A DNA stretch of 5,605 bases from Candidatus Peregrinibacteria bacterium. Its GTDB lineage: Bacteria; Patescibacteriota; Gracilibacteria; UBA1369; UBA12463. Of this stretch, positions 1 to 5,546 are shown piece by piece. The translations under genes and the position numbers were made by a program. The notes below the pieces were generated by a model. That model saw only the letters and a program-made list of their open reading frames with translations. It did not search any database and was not told where the DNA came from. The number at the start of each line of letters is the position of its first letter. The stretch's first letter is position 1. The stretch lies in NCBI GenBank assembly GCA_023245695.1, contig JAHFJT010000074.1, forward strand, positions 1 to 5,605, written 5' to 3'.

Positions 1-2
1 AC

Positions 3-1718
3 GAGGCGACTTCCAAGATGCATGAACGAGAAACCGCTGAGTCGGCTCGTATGGATAAGATCGTGAAGTTGATGTACGAGGTGAATTTACGCGTGGTGTA
101 TGTTCCAAAAGAAAAAAATGATGAGTCGAGTCAGGCAAAGTTGCAGGAAATTCTTGCTTCTTTCAAGCAGTTTAATTTACCATTTTTGAATGGTATCGTT
201 GAGCGAGAGTATGTTATGGATCGATCGGTTGTTGAACGCTTCCAGATGCGCTGGATGCAGGATCCATTCGCTTTGAATAGCGAGGAGCTTGCGACGATCT
301 GGCATCTTCCAAATCAGCTCGTGCAGACGCCAACTATCTGCTGGGTTCGTTCTCGAAAATTGGAGCCACCTTCTGATCTTCCTACCCCGAAAAATACTGA
401 ACTCACCGAGTTGACGCTCTTGGGGAAGACTGATTTCCGTACAACACATGATGAGTTTGGTATTTTGACGACCGACCGTCGTCGGCACGTGTATATTATT
501 GGTAAGACCGGTATGGGTAAGTCCACGCTGCTTGAAAACATGATCTATTCTGATATTCTTGCCGGGAAAGGTGTGGGTGTTATCGATCCTCACGGAGATC
601 TTGCCGATCGGGTTTTGGACTTTATTCCTTCGCACCGCACGAACGACGTGGTGATTATCGACCCTTCCGATCGTGAATTTCCCGTGGCATTTAATATGCT
701 TGATAACCTTGATCCAAGCCTGAACTCGATTGTCGCTTCGGGTCTCGTGGGTATTTTTAAGAAACTGTATGCGGAGAGCTGGGGTCCACGTCTCGAACAT
801 ATCTTGCGCAATACGATCTTCACGCTTCTGGGGTATCCAAATGCAACGATGCTCGGCATCACTCGAATCCTCCAGGATGACGACTTCCGCCAGAAGGTGA
901 CTCGAAAAATTGAAGATCCTGTCGTGAAGAGCTTTTGGATCAATGAGTTTGAAAAACTCTCTGAGAAACAGCGAATGGATGCCATTTCTCCGGTTTTGAA
1001 TAAGGTTGGTCAGTTTCTTTCCAGCTCGATTGTTCGAAATATTGTGGGTCAGCCGAAGAACGAAATTGATCTTCGATATGCGATGGATCATCAGCGTATT
1101 GTGATCGTGAAGTTGCCAAAGGGATCGATTGGTGAGGATAACTCTGCGCTGCTTGGTTCCATGATTATTACGAAGTTCCAGCTTGATGCGATGAGCCGTT
1201 CCAATATTCCTGAGAAGGATCGTGTGGACTTTTATCTGTACGTGGATGAGTTTCAGAACTTTGCGACGGAGTCGTTTGCAACGATTCTTTCCGAGGCACG
1301 AAAGTATAAGCTGAATTTGACGATCGCGAACCAGTACATCGCCCAGATGCCGGATACGGTTCGGGATGCGGTTTTTGGTAATGTGGGTACGTTGGCTTCG
1401 TTCCAGGTTGGGTTCGATGATGCGGAGCATTTGTCGTCACAATTTAGTGAAGAGGTCATGCCGCCGGATCTTGTTTCTTTAAGTAAATATACTGCCTACA
1501 CCAAACTCTTGATCGATGGTATGCCTTCCAAAACCTTCTCGATGGCAGCTATGCCACCTGTTGAGGTAAGTCCTGATCCTGGCCGCCGTGACAAGATCGT
1601 CCGTATCTCCCGTGAGCGCTTCAGCAAACCTCGCGAAATGGTTGAGGAGAAGATCAAGCGCTGGTCATACAATACCAGTGGGGCTGCGAAGGATGGGAAG
1701 AGTGGCTCTAACAACTAG
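3..1718 (+). CDS. VirD4/TraD-like type IV secretion coupling ATPase, 5'-truncated by window edge
   Basis: This is an AAA+/RecA-like ATPase of the HerA/VirD4/TraD group, whose members form hexameric motors that couple DNA or protein substrates to a type IV secretion or conjugation channel at the inner membrane. The frame is open to the left edge, so the Met at base 18 is probably internal and the N-terminal part, which usually carries membrane helices, lies outside. Numbering from that Met: Walker A GKTGMGKST at 162-170, the family motif DPHGDL at 190-195, FNMLD at 225-229, Walker B-type YVDEFQNF at 408-415 with D410 and E411, and ANQYIAQM at 437-444 as the likely sensor segment. The C-terminal part (about 450-510) resembles the TraD/TraM-recognition region. 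The last 40 residues are basic, then Gly/Ser/Asn-rich and probably disordered. It ends with TAG ten bases before the convergent pgk stop. The family call is firm. The partner apparatus and substrate are unknown because no other secretion gene is in view. Confidence 0.85.
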   Translation, partial: EATSKMHERETAESARMDKIVKLMYEVNLRVVYVPKEKNDESSQAKLQEILASFKQFNLPFLNGIVEREYVMDRSVVERFQMRWMQDPFALNSEELATIWHLPNQLVQTPTICWVRSRKLEPPSDLPTPKNTELTELTLLGKTDFRTTHDEFGILTTDRRRHVYIIGKTGMGKSTLLENMIYSDILAGKGVGVIDPHGDLADRVLDFIPSHRTNDVVIIDPSDREFPVAFNMLDNLDPSLNSIVASGLVGIFKKLYAESWGPRLEHILRNTIFTLLGYPNATMLGITRILQDDDFRQKVTRKIEDPVVKSFWINEFEKLSEKQRMDAISPVLNKVGQFLSSSIVRNIVGQPKNEIDLRYAMDHQRIVIVKLPKGSIGEDNSALLGSMIITKFQLDAMSRSNIPEKDRVDFYLYVDEFQNFATESFATILSEARKYKLNLTIANQYIAQMPDTVRDAVFGNVGTLASFQVGFDDAEHLSSQFSEEVMPPDLVSLSKYTAYTKLLIDGMPSKTFSMAAMPPVEVSPDPGRRDKIVRISRERFSKPREMVEEKIKRWSYNTSGAAKDGKSGSNN

Positions 1719-1728
1719 AGTGACTAGA

Positions 1729-2925
1729 TTACCGATAGAGCACTTCGATCCCTGGCAATTTCTTGCCGCTGAGGAACTCCAGAGAGGCGCCGCCACCGGT
1801 TGAGATGTGGCCGAAGTCTTCGTCGTGGAAGCCGAGTGTTTTGAGGACTTCTGCGGTGTCGCCGCCACCGAGGACGGAGAATGCGTTGTTGGCCTTTTTG
1901 GCGTCTGCGACGGCCTGGGCGACGTTACGAGTGCCGTGCTGGAATGGGGTGAACTCAGTGAGACCGAGAGGACCGTTCCAAAGAATAGTGGCAGATTGGG
2001 CGATGATCGCGTTGAAGGCTTCGACGGTCTGTGGGCCGGCATCGAGGATTTTAGCGTCGGCTGGGACGGCGTCGATCGCGACGACTTCTGTGGCTGCGGT
2101 ATTCGAAATCTCTCGAGCAATGATGACGTCTGCTGGGAGCACGATCTGGGATGGGGAAGTAGCTTTTGCGAGGATTTCTTTCGCGAGATCGAGTTTGTCT
2201 TTCTCGCAGAGTGACTGCCCAACTTCGTGACCAAGCGCCGCGATAAAGGTATTAGCTAGACCACCACCAATTAAAATATTTTGTGCTTTGCTGATAAACT
2301 GATCGATCATGCCGATCTTGTCTTTGATTTTGGCGCCGCCGAAGATGATCGTGAATGGCTGTTTTGGCTCGCCCATGAGCGGCTGGAGTGCGTTCATCTC
2401 TGCTTCGATCAGGAAACCGGCGTAGGCTGGGAGGACGCTTGCGAGACCCGTTGAGGTCGCGTGCGCGCGGTGGCTGACGCCGAATCCGTCGTTCACAAAC
2501 ACTTCGCCGAGCTCTGCGAGCTGCTTGATAAACTCTGCGTCGTTAGCCTCTTCTCCGGGATAGAAACGGGTGTTTTCGAGCATCAGCATTTCCCCGTTTG
2601 CGAGAGCTTCAGTTTCTTTTTGTACATTTTCGCCAATCGTTTCGTTGAGTTTTTTGACCGGTTTGCCGAGGAGTTCACCGAGACGTTTTGCGGCTGGATC
2701 GAGACGCATTTTCTCGTTTACCTGACCGTCTGGACGACCAAGATGGCTCATGATTATCAGTCGTGCGCCTTTTTCGAGGAGATACTTGATGGTTGGGAGA
2801 GCCTTCACGATACGGTTGTCGTCGGTGATATTTCCCTGTTCATCTTGTGGGACGTTGAAGTCGACACGGAGAAGAATCTTCTTTCCTTCTGGATTGAAGT
2901 CGCGGATGGTCTGGAGGGTAGGCAT
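1729..2925 (-). CDS. pgk: Phosphoglycerate kinase
   Basis: The enzyme transfers the phosphate of 1,3-bisphosphoglycerate to ADP, giving 3-phosphoglycerate and ATP in cytosolic glycolysis, and runs in reverse in gluconeogenesis. At 398 residues it has normal bacterial length. The N-terminal substrate domain shows VDFNVP at 21-26, DNRI at 36-39, HLGRP at 61-65, NTRF at 118-121 and VNDGFG followed by HRAHA at 144-156. The C-terminal nucleotide domain shows GGAK at 196-199, WNGPLG at 316-321, GGGDT at 353-357 and STGGGA at 375-380. All expected catalytic and binding motifs are present. VNDGFG has Gly where Ala is more common, a mild variant. The ATG start fits the family N-terminus, and no Shine-Dalgarno sequence precedes it. 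It lies 47 bases behind ribH on the same strand, so it may be cotranscribed with the rib genes, though a weak promoter of its own is possible. Confidence 0.97.
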   Translation of the reverse strand: MPTLQTIRDFNPEGKKILLRVDFNVPQDEQGNITDDNRIVKALPTIKYLLEKGARLIIMSHLGRPDGQVNEKMRLDPAAKRLGELLGKPVKKLNETIGENVQKETEALANGEMLMLENTRFYPGEEANDAEFIKQLAELGEVFVNDGFGVSHRAHATSTGLASVLPAYAGFLIEAEMNALQPLMGEPKQPFTIIFGGAKIKDKIGMIDQFISKAQNILIGGGLANTFIAALGHEVGQSLCEKDKLDLAKEILAKATSPSQIVLPADVIIAREISNTAATEVVAIDAVPADAKILDAGPQTVEAFNAIIAQSATILWNGPLGLTEFTPFQHGTRNVAQAVADAKKANNAFSVLGGGDTAEVLKTLGFHDEDFGHISTGGGASLEFLSGKKLPGIEVLYR

Positions 2926-2931
2926 GGGAAG

Positions 2932-2937
2932 AATATG
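2932..2937 (-). promoter_or_regulatory. Possible -10 hexamer CATATT of pgk (leaderless position)
   Basis: On the minus strand CATATT matches the sigma-70 -10 consensus at 4 of 6 positions, keeping the key second A and last T, and lies exactly six bases before the pgk ATG. An alternative reading, TAACAT at 2935-2940, also scores 4 of 6 but with a nine-base gap. No -35 element is evident. The call rests mainly on the same spacing recurring at other starts in the window. Confidence 0.3.
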
Positions 2938-2972
2938 TTAGAAAAGGGATCGGGTACCTGGCTGGCGCCATT

Positions 2973-3428
2973 TTACGCAGAAAACTGGGCCATTTCAACC
3001 GCTGCTTCGGCAAACTCAGCACCTTTGTTCATGCGATCGGCTCGAACTCGGTCGAGGGCCTGCTTCTTGTTTTCTACTGCCAGAACGCCAAAAATCACAG
3101 GAACCATCTGTGTAAGACTGACCTGCATGAGTCCGCGATGCGCCTCTTCTGTCACGATATCGAAGTGTTTGGTTTCTCCGCGAATGACGACTCCCAGGGC
3201 GATAATGGCATCGTGTTTTTTTTTCTTGGCGATTTTCTGTGCGGCGTAGGGAAGTTCGAGGGCACCAGGAACTCGGTAGACTTGAGCTGACTTTACTCCG
3301 ATGGCGACGAGTTGTTTCTGGGTATTTTCAAGAAGTTCACTCCCAAGCTCATCGTTGAATCGTGGGAGGATGATCGCGATGCGAAGCGATTTTCCTGAGA
3401 TCTTTACCTTGGATTGGTTCAGTTTCAT
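2973..3428 (-). CDS. ribH: 6,7-dimethyl-8-ribityllumazine synthase (riboflavin synthase beta chain)
   Basis: RibH condenses 5-amino-6-ribitylamino-uracil with 3,4-dihydroxy-2-butanone 4-phosphate to make the lumazine that RibE converts to riboflavin; in many bacteria it forms pentamers or 60-subunit capsids. The 151-residue product has the family's normal length. Visible signatures are PRFND at 22-26 with Phe24 for substrate stacking, VPGALELP at 53-60, VIRGETKHFD at 81-90 with the catalytic His88, VIFGVL at 111-116 and NKGAE at 134-138 next to the phosphate-binding Arg132 region. The frame extends upstream to an ATG at 3506, but that overlaps ribE by 71 bases and adds an unrelated basic stretch. 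The ATG at 3426-3428, seven bases after the ribE stop, gives the family N-terminus and is preferred. No ribosome binding site precedes it; the nearest AGGA is about 24 bases upstream. Codons 68-71 contain nine A in a row (3216-3224 on the plus strand read as T). Confidence 0.95.
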   Translation of the reverse strand: MKLNQSKVKISGKSLRIAIILPRFNDELGSELLENTQKQLVAIGVKSAQVYRVPGALELPYAAQKIAKKKKHDAIIALGVVIRGETKHFDIVTEEAHRGLMQVSLTQMVPVIFGVLAVENKKQALDRVRADRMNKGAEFAEAAVEMAQFSA

Positions 3429-3434
3429 GTGCGT

Positions 3435-3440
3435 ATTAGA
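3435..3440 (-). promoter_or_regulatory. Possible -10 hexamer TCTAAT of ribH (leaderless position)
   Basis: TCTAAT on the minus strand matches TATAAT at 5 of 6 positions and lies exactly six bases (ACGCAC) before the ribH ATG. It overlaps the ribE stop codon TAA. The mismatch is at the important second position, and the bases 17 further upstream (CTTTCT) are a poor -35, so this is weak by itself. It could equally be chance, with ribH translated from the ribE transcript after reinitiation. Confidence 0.3.
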
Positions 3441-4062
3441 TAAGATTTCGTTCCTGGAGAAAGTGGTACTTCGCCTGTCCTTCCTGCGCCTCGAGCATGC
3501 GTTCAAGGTAGCGAGCGATGAGGTCGATTTCGAGATTGACGTTGCTCCCTACCGTGAGTTTTCCGAGATTGGTTTGCTCTAGGGTAAAAGGAATGAGTGA
3601 TACTTGAAAAGTATCGAGCATGAGTTTCGAGATGGTGAGGCTTACGCCGTTGACGGTGATCGAGCCTTTGAAGGCCATGAATCGGCCGAGCTCTCGTGGG
3701 AACTCGATCTCTATTTCATGCTGTTCATTGATGGATGCGACGGTACCGACTCCGTCGACGTGTCCCTGGACGAGATGGCCGCTGATGCCTTTCTCAAGCG
3801 TCAGGGTCGTTTCGAGGTTCACCGTGGTACCGACGGTGTAATTTTTGATAATCGTGCGTTCCTGGGTCTCAGGAATAGCCTCAACCGTGAAGCTGTCTGG
3901 CGTCGAGCTCACCATTGTGAAGCAGGCTCCGTCAATCGCGACTGAGTCTCCGAGGGCGAGTTTTGGGACTGTTTTTGGGGCAGAAATGGTCAAAACAAGG
4001 ACCTGATCCTTTTGATTTAAAGCTGAAATCGTGCCGAGCTCTTCAATAATGCCTGTAAACAC
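3436..4062 (-). CDS. ribE: Riboflavin synthase, alpha chain
   Basis: This enzyme dismutates two molecules of 6,7-dimethyl-8-ribityllumazine into riboflavin and the pyrimidine that RibH recycles. The 208-residue protein is a tandem pair of lumazine-binding barrels, about 1-88 and 96-185, plus the usual C-terminal trimerisation helix region (about 181-195, LIARYLERML). Diagnostic features are the N-terminal MFTGII, which takes part in catalysis in this family, DGACFTM at 44-50 with the conserved Cys47, GHLVQGHVDG at 95-104 with His101, NGVSLTIS at 138-145 and IPFTLEQTNLG at 157-167. The start is GTG at 4060-4062, fixed by the conserved MFTGI; the ATG at 4068-4070 is out of frame. No Shine-Dalgarno motif exists, but TACAAT lies six bases upstream. 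The gene is first in a minus-strand series with ribH seven bases behind. It is called ribE here, ribC in some species' nomenclature. No ribD or ribBA neighbours it. Confidence 0.96.
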   Translation of the reverse strand: MFTGIIEELGTISALNQKDQVLVLTISAPKTVPKLALGDSVAIDGACFTMVSSTPDSFTVEAIPETQERTIIKNYTVGTTVNLETTLTLEKGISGHLVQGHVDGVGTVASINEQHEIEIEFPRELGRFMAFKGSITVNGVSLTISKLMLDTFQVSLIPFTLEQTNLGKLTVGSNVNLEIDLIARYLERMLEAQEGQAKYHFLQERNLI

Positions 4063-4068
4063 GGCCGC

Positions 4069-4097
4069 ATTGTAATCTTTTATTCAGAAATTATTAA
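4069..4097 (-). promoter_or_regulatory. Predicted ribE promoter, leaderless
   Basis: On the minus strand TACAAT (4069-4074, 5 of 6 to consensus) is preceded at a 17-base spacing by TTAATA (4092-4097, 4 of 6 to TTGACA) within AT-rich DNA. The -10 lies six bases (GCGGCC) before the GTG start codon, so transcription would be expected to begin at or next to the start codon. No FMN riboswitch could fit in such a transcript. Confidence 0.55.
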
Positions 4098-4108
4098 GTA
4101 ATTATTCA
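4080..4108. repeat. Phased AT-rich short direct repeats in the divergent intergenic region
   Basis: TTATTCA occurs at 4080-4086 and 4102-4108, 22 bases apart, and AATTATT at 4089-4095 and 4100-4106, 11 bases apart. Both spacings are close to whole helical turns (two and one). The segment overlaps the ribE -35 region. It may be a bent or easily melted segment or a protein site, but AT-rich DNA produces such matches readily. Confidence 0.3.
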
Positions 4109-4122
4109 ACGGTTTGTTAGAT

Positions 4123-4143
4123 CCGGCCGGTATCCTAAGGATA
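4123..4143. promoter_or_regulatory. Two adjacent palindromes between ribE and ssb, candidate operator
   Basis: CCGGCCGG at 4123-4130 is a perfect 8-base palindrome, followed directly by TATCCT-A-AGGATA at 4131-4143, six-base arms around one central base. They sit 20-40 bases before the ssb ATG, where a repressor could cover an ssb promoter. The GC-rich first one stands out from AT-rich surroundings. Regulator and function are unknown. Confidence 0.35.
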
Positions 4144-4158
4144 TTATTTCTTTATCTT
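4142..4158 (+). promoter_or_regulatory. Possible ssb -10 region
   Basis: Two hexamers are candidates: TATTAT at 4142-4147 (5 of 6 to consensus), giving a leader of about ten bases, and TATCTT at 4153-4158 (4 of 6), five bases before the ATG and so leaderless. Bases 4148-4163 are nearly all pyrimidine, with no Shine-Dalgarno sequence. TTGTTA at 4114-4119 resembles a -35, but its spacing to either hexamer is too long (22 or 33 bases). Confidence 0.35.
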
Positions 4159-4163
4159 TTCTT

Positions 4164-4580
4164 ATGAAAAGCTACAACAAAGTCATGCTGATGGGACATC
4201 TCACAGCTGATCCCGAGCTTCGCTCGACCACGACCGGTAAGGCCGTGACTACTTTTACTCTCGCGGTATCGACCCGCGGCAAGGATGGCACTGAATACAC
4301 CGGTTTCCACCGACTCGTCGCCTGGAACCAGACGGCCGAGTTCTGCTGCCGAAACTTCAAGCGGGGCATGGCGATCTTCGCCGTGGGTTCTCTCATGAAC
4401 CACTCCTATGAAGGGAAGAACGGAAAGCAGTACGTCACCGAAGTGCTCGTCCAGGATGTGAATATTCTCACCTGGAAGGGGAAGAAGCCTGAGACGCTCG
4501 AAGAGGATCCGGGTGAGCCCCTTGAGCCCATTTTCGAGGAAGTTGATGTAGCAGACGAGCTTAACTCTGTTACAATGTAG
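4164..4580 (+). CDS. ssb: Single-stranded DNA-binding protein
   Basis: SSB coats single-stranded DNA during replication, repair and recombination. The 138-residue product has the bacterial OB fold over about residues 3-104: NKVMLMGHLTADPELR (5-20) matches the strongly conserved opening strand, then FHRLVAW (48-54) and a glycine hairpin EGKNGKQYVTEV (83-94). F48, W54 and Y82 stand near the aromatic DNA-stacking positions of the E. coli protein. The C-terminal tail (105-138) is acidic but ends in ELNSVTM, not the DDIPF-type tip that recruits partner proteins in most bacteria. The ATG start gives the family N-terminus and has no ribosome binding site. Codons favour C in third position more than in the ATPase gene, which suggests strong expression. 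It diverges from ribE and stops two bases before the glycosyltransferase start, whose probable -10 lies inside the last ssb codons. Confidence 0.93.
   Translation: MKSYNKVMLMGHLTADPELRSTTTGKAVTTFTLAVSTRGKDGTEYTGFHRLVAWNQTAEFCCRNFKRGMAIFAVGSLMNHSYEGKNGKQYVTEVLVQDVNILTWKGKKPETLEEDPGEPLEPIFEEVDVADELNSVTM
4568..4576 (+). promoter_or_regulatory. Extended -10 promoter of the glycosyltransferase gene
   Basis: TGTTACAAT combines the extended -10 element TGn (4568-4570) with TACAAT (4571-4576, 5 of 6 to consensus). It lies six bases (GTAGGG) before the GTG start at 4583, so the mRNA would start at the start codon. The -35 position at 17-base spacing (GTAGCA) is weak, as is usual for extended -10 promoters. 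The element is coding sequence for the last residues of SSB. Confidence 0.5.
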
Positions 4581-4582
4581 GG

Positions 4583-5512
4583 GTGATTAGTGTCATTATT
4601 CCCACCTACAATCGGGCAGATATTTTGAAGGAGTGTCTTGAGCACCTCTCTCGTCAGACCTGTCGACCTCAGGACTTCGAGGTCGTGGTGATCAATGATG
4701 GCGGGACCGATACCACTTCGACCGTGGTTCAGTCCTTCATCGACTCTGGAAAGATATCTGTCCGATACTTTGAAAAGCAGAATGAGGGGCAGGGGATCGC
4801 GCGAAACTTTGGTATTGCTCAGGCGAAAGGCGATGTTATTGCTTTTATTGGCGACGATATTCTCGTTCGCGAAGACTGGGTTCAGCAACATCTTGATATG
4901 CATCGCTCGCATCCGGAAGAGTCTGCGGGCGTACTGGGGTTTATCGAGTGGGATCCGAGCATGCCGAAGACGCCGCTCTATCGATTCATGACGAATGGCT
5001 CAATTATTCTGGGACGATACGGCGGACATCAGTTTGCGTATGAGAAACTCGAGGGTAAGACGGAGGCGACCTTTGATTTTTTCTATACCTCGAATATTTC
5101 GCTCAAAACATCGCTCCTCAAGAAATTCCCTTTCGACACCTCTTTTTTGAAGTACGGCTGGGAGGATATTGAATTGGGATACCGACTCGTGAAAGAGGGT
5201 GGTTTTCGGCTATATTATGAGAAAAATGCCTTTGCCTACCATGTGCATCCGATGGACGAGGAGTCGCTGAAGCGACGTATGTTTGCCATTGGAAAAGCGG
5301 CTGTACTCTTTGACCGGAAGTATCCTGAGCTCGGCAAAGTTCCTTCGCCTCTCAAGCGATCGATGTTTACTTTTATCAGTTCGGCTCCGATGATCGCGCT
5401 CTTTCGGTGTGGTATGCGTGTCTTTGGAGGTGCGTGGTGTAACTGGTACTACTTTGCGATTTCGAAACAGTATTTTTTACGGGGTTTGCAGGAGGGGCTA
5501 AACTCACTATAA
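4583..5512 (+). CDS. Glycosyltransferase family 2 (GT-A fold)
   Basis: A GT2-type enzyme of 309 residues that transfers a sugar from a nucleotide donor, most likely at the cytoplasmic face of the membrane for envelope polysaccharide or glycoprotein synthesis. The GT-A domain starts at once with ISVIIPTYNR (2-11), followed by VVINDGGTD (35-43) with donor-contacting D39, GQGIARNFGI (69-78), and FIGDDI (88-93), whose D91-D92 takes the place of the metal-binding DxD. GWEDIELGYRL at 192-202 carries the ED motif (E194, D195) where the catalytic base is expected. The tail (about 255-309) has a moderately hydrophobic stretch at 261-275 and many aromatic residues, so peripheral membrane attachment is plausible. 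The GTG start is forced because the conserved first strand begins at residue 2 and the first internal Met is residue 106. It follows ssb by two bases but appears to have its own promoter. Donor and acceptor cannot be told from sequence. Confidence 0.9.
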   Translation: MISVIIPTYNRADILKECLEHLSRQTCRPQDFEVVVINDGGTDTTSTVVQSFIDSGKISVRYFEKQNEGQGIARNFGIAQAKGDVIAFIGDDILVREDWVQQHLDMHRSHPEESAGVLGFIEWDPSMPKTPLYRFMTNGSIILGRYGGHQFAYEKLEGKTEATFDFFYTSNISLKTSLLKKFPFDTSFLKYGWEDIELGYRLVKEGGFRLYYEKNAFAYHVHPMDEESLKRRMFAIGKAAVLFDRKYPELGKVPSPLKRSMFTFISSAPMIALFRCGMRVFGGAWCNWYYFAISKQYFLRGLQEGLNSL

Positions 5513-5513
5513 T
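5485..5513 (+). promoter_or_regulatory. Consensus promoter of the downstream signal-peptide gene
   Basis: A perfect TATAAT (5508-5513) overlaps the TAA stop of the glycosyltransferase gene. TTTGCA (5485-5490, 4 of 6 to TTGACA) stands 17 bases upstream of it. The predicted transcription start is near 5520, which is the G of an in-frame GTG. This is the strongest -10 in the window. Confidence 0.6.
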
Positions 5514-5520
5514 GCAGGAG
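5487..5520 (+). repeat. Direct repeat TGCAGGAG flanking the promoter -10
   Basis: TGCAGGAG occurs at 5487-5494 and 5513-5520, 26 bases apart. The first copy overlaps the putative -35 and the second abuts TATAAT and reaches the predicted start of transcription. The placement would suit a regulator, although the first copy is also coding sequence of the glycosyltransferase. Confidence 0.3.
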
Positions 5521-5546
5521 TGTTCTTACCCTCACTTTGTTTGACT

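Noticed and set aside
177..1430. Minus-strand open frame of 417 codons inside the ATPase gene
   Set aside because: The plus strand carries a clear ATPase with ordered motifs. The antisense product is rich in His, Arg and Asn with no domain signature, typical of a shadow frame.
2926..2972. Terminator between ribH and pgk
   Set aside because: The palindromes TGGCGCCA (2963-2970) and GGTACC (2953-2958) form only tiny or loop-less stems, and the TTTT that follows on the minus strand is not adjacent to a stable hairpin.
2461..3249. Long plus-strand open frame (262 codons) antisense to pgk and ribH
   Set aside because: It runs across two well-conserved minus-strand genes and their junction, has no recognisable motif, and its composition is that expected of the complementary strand of real genes.
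2973..3506. Longer 177-residue form of RibH starting at 3506
   Set aside because: It would overlap ribE by 71 bases and add 26 residues foreign to the family; the ATG at 3428 gives a standard lumazine synthase.
4063..4163. FMN riboswitch upstream of ribE
   Set aside because: The whole intergenic region is about 100 bases, lacks the conserved RFN element segments, and a -10 hexamer sits six bases before the start codon.
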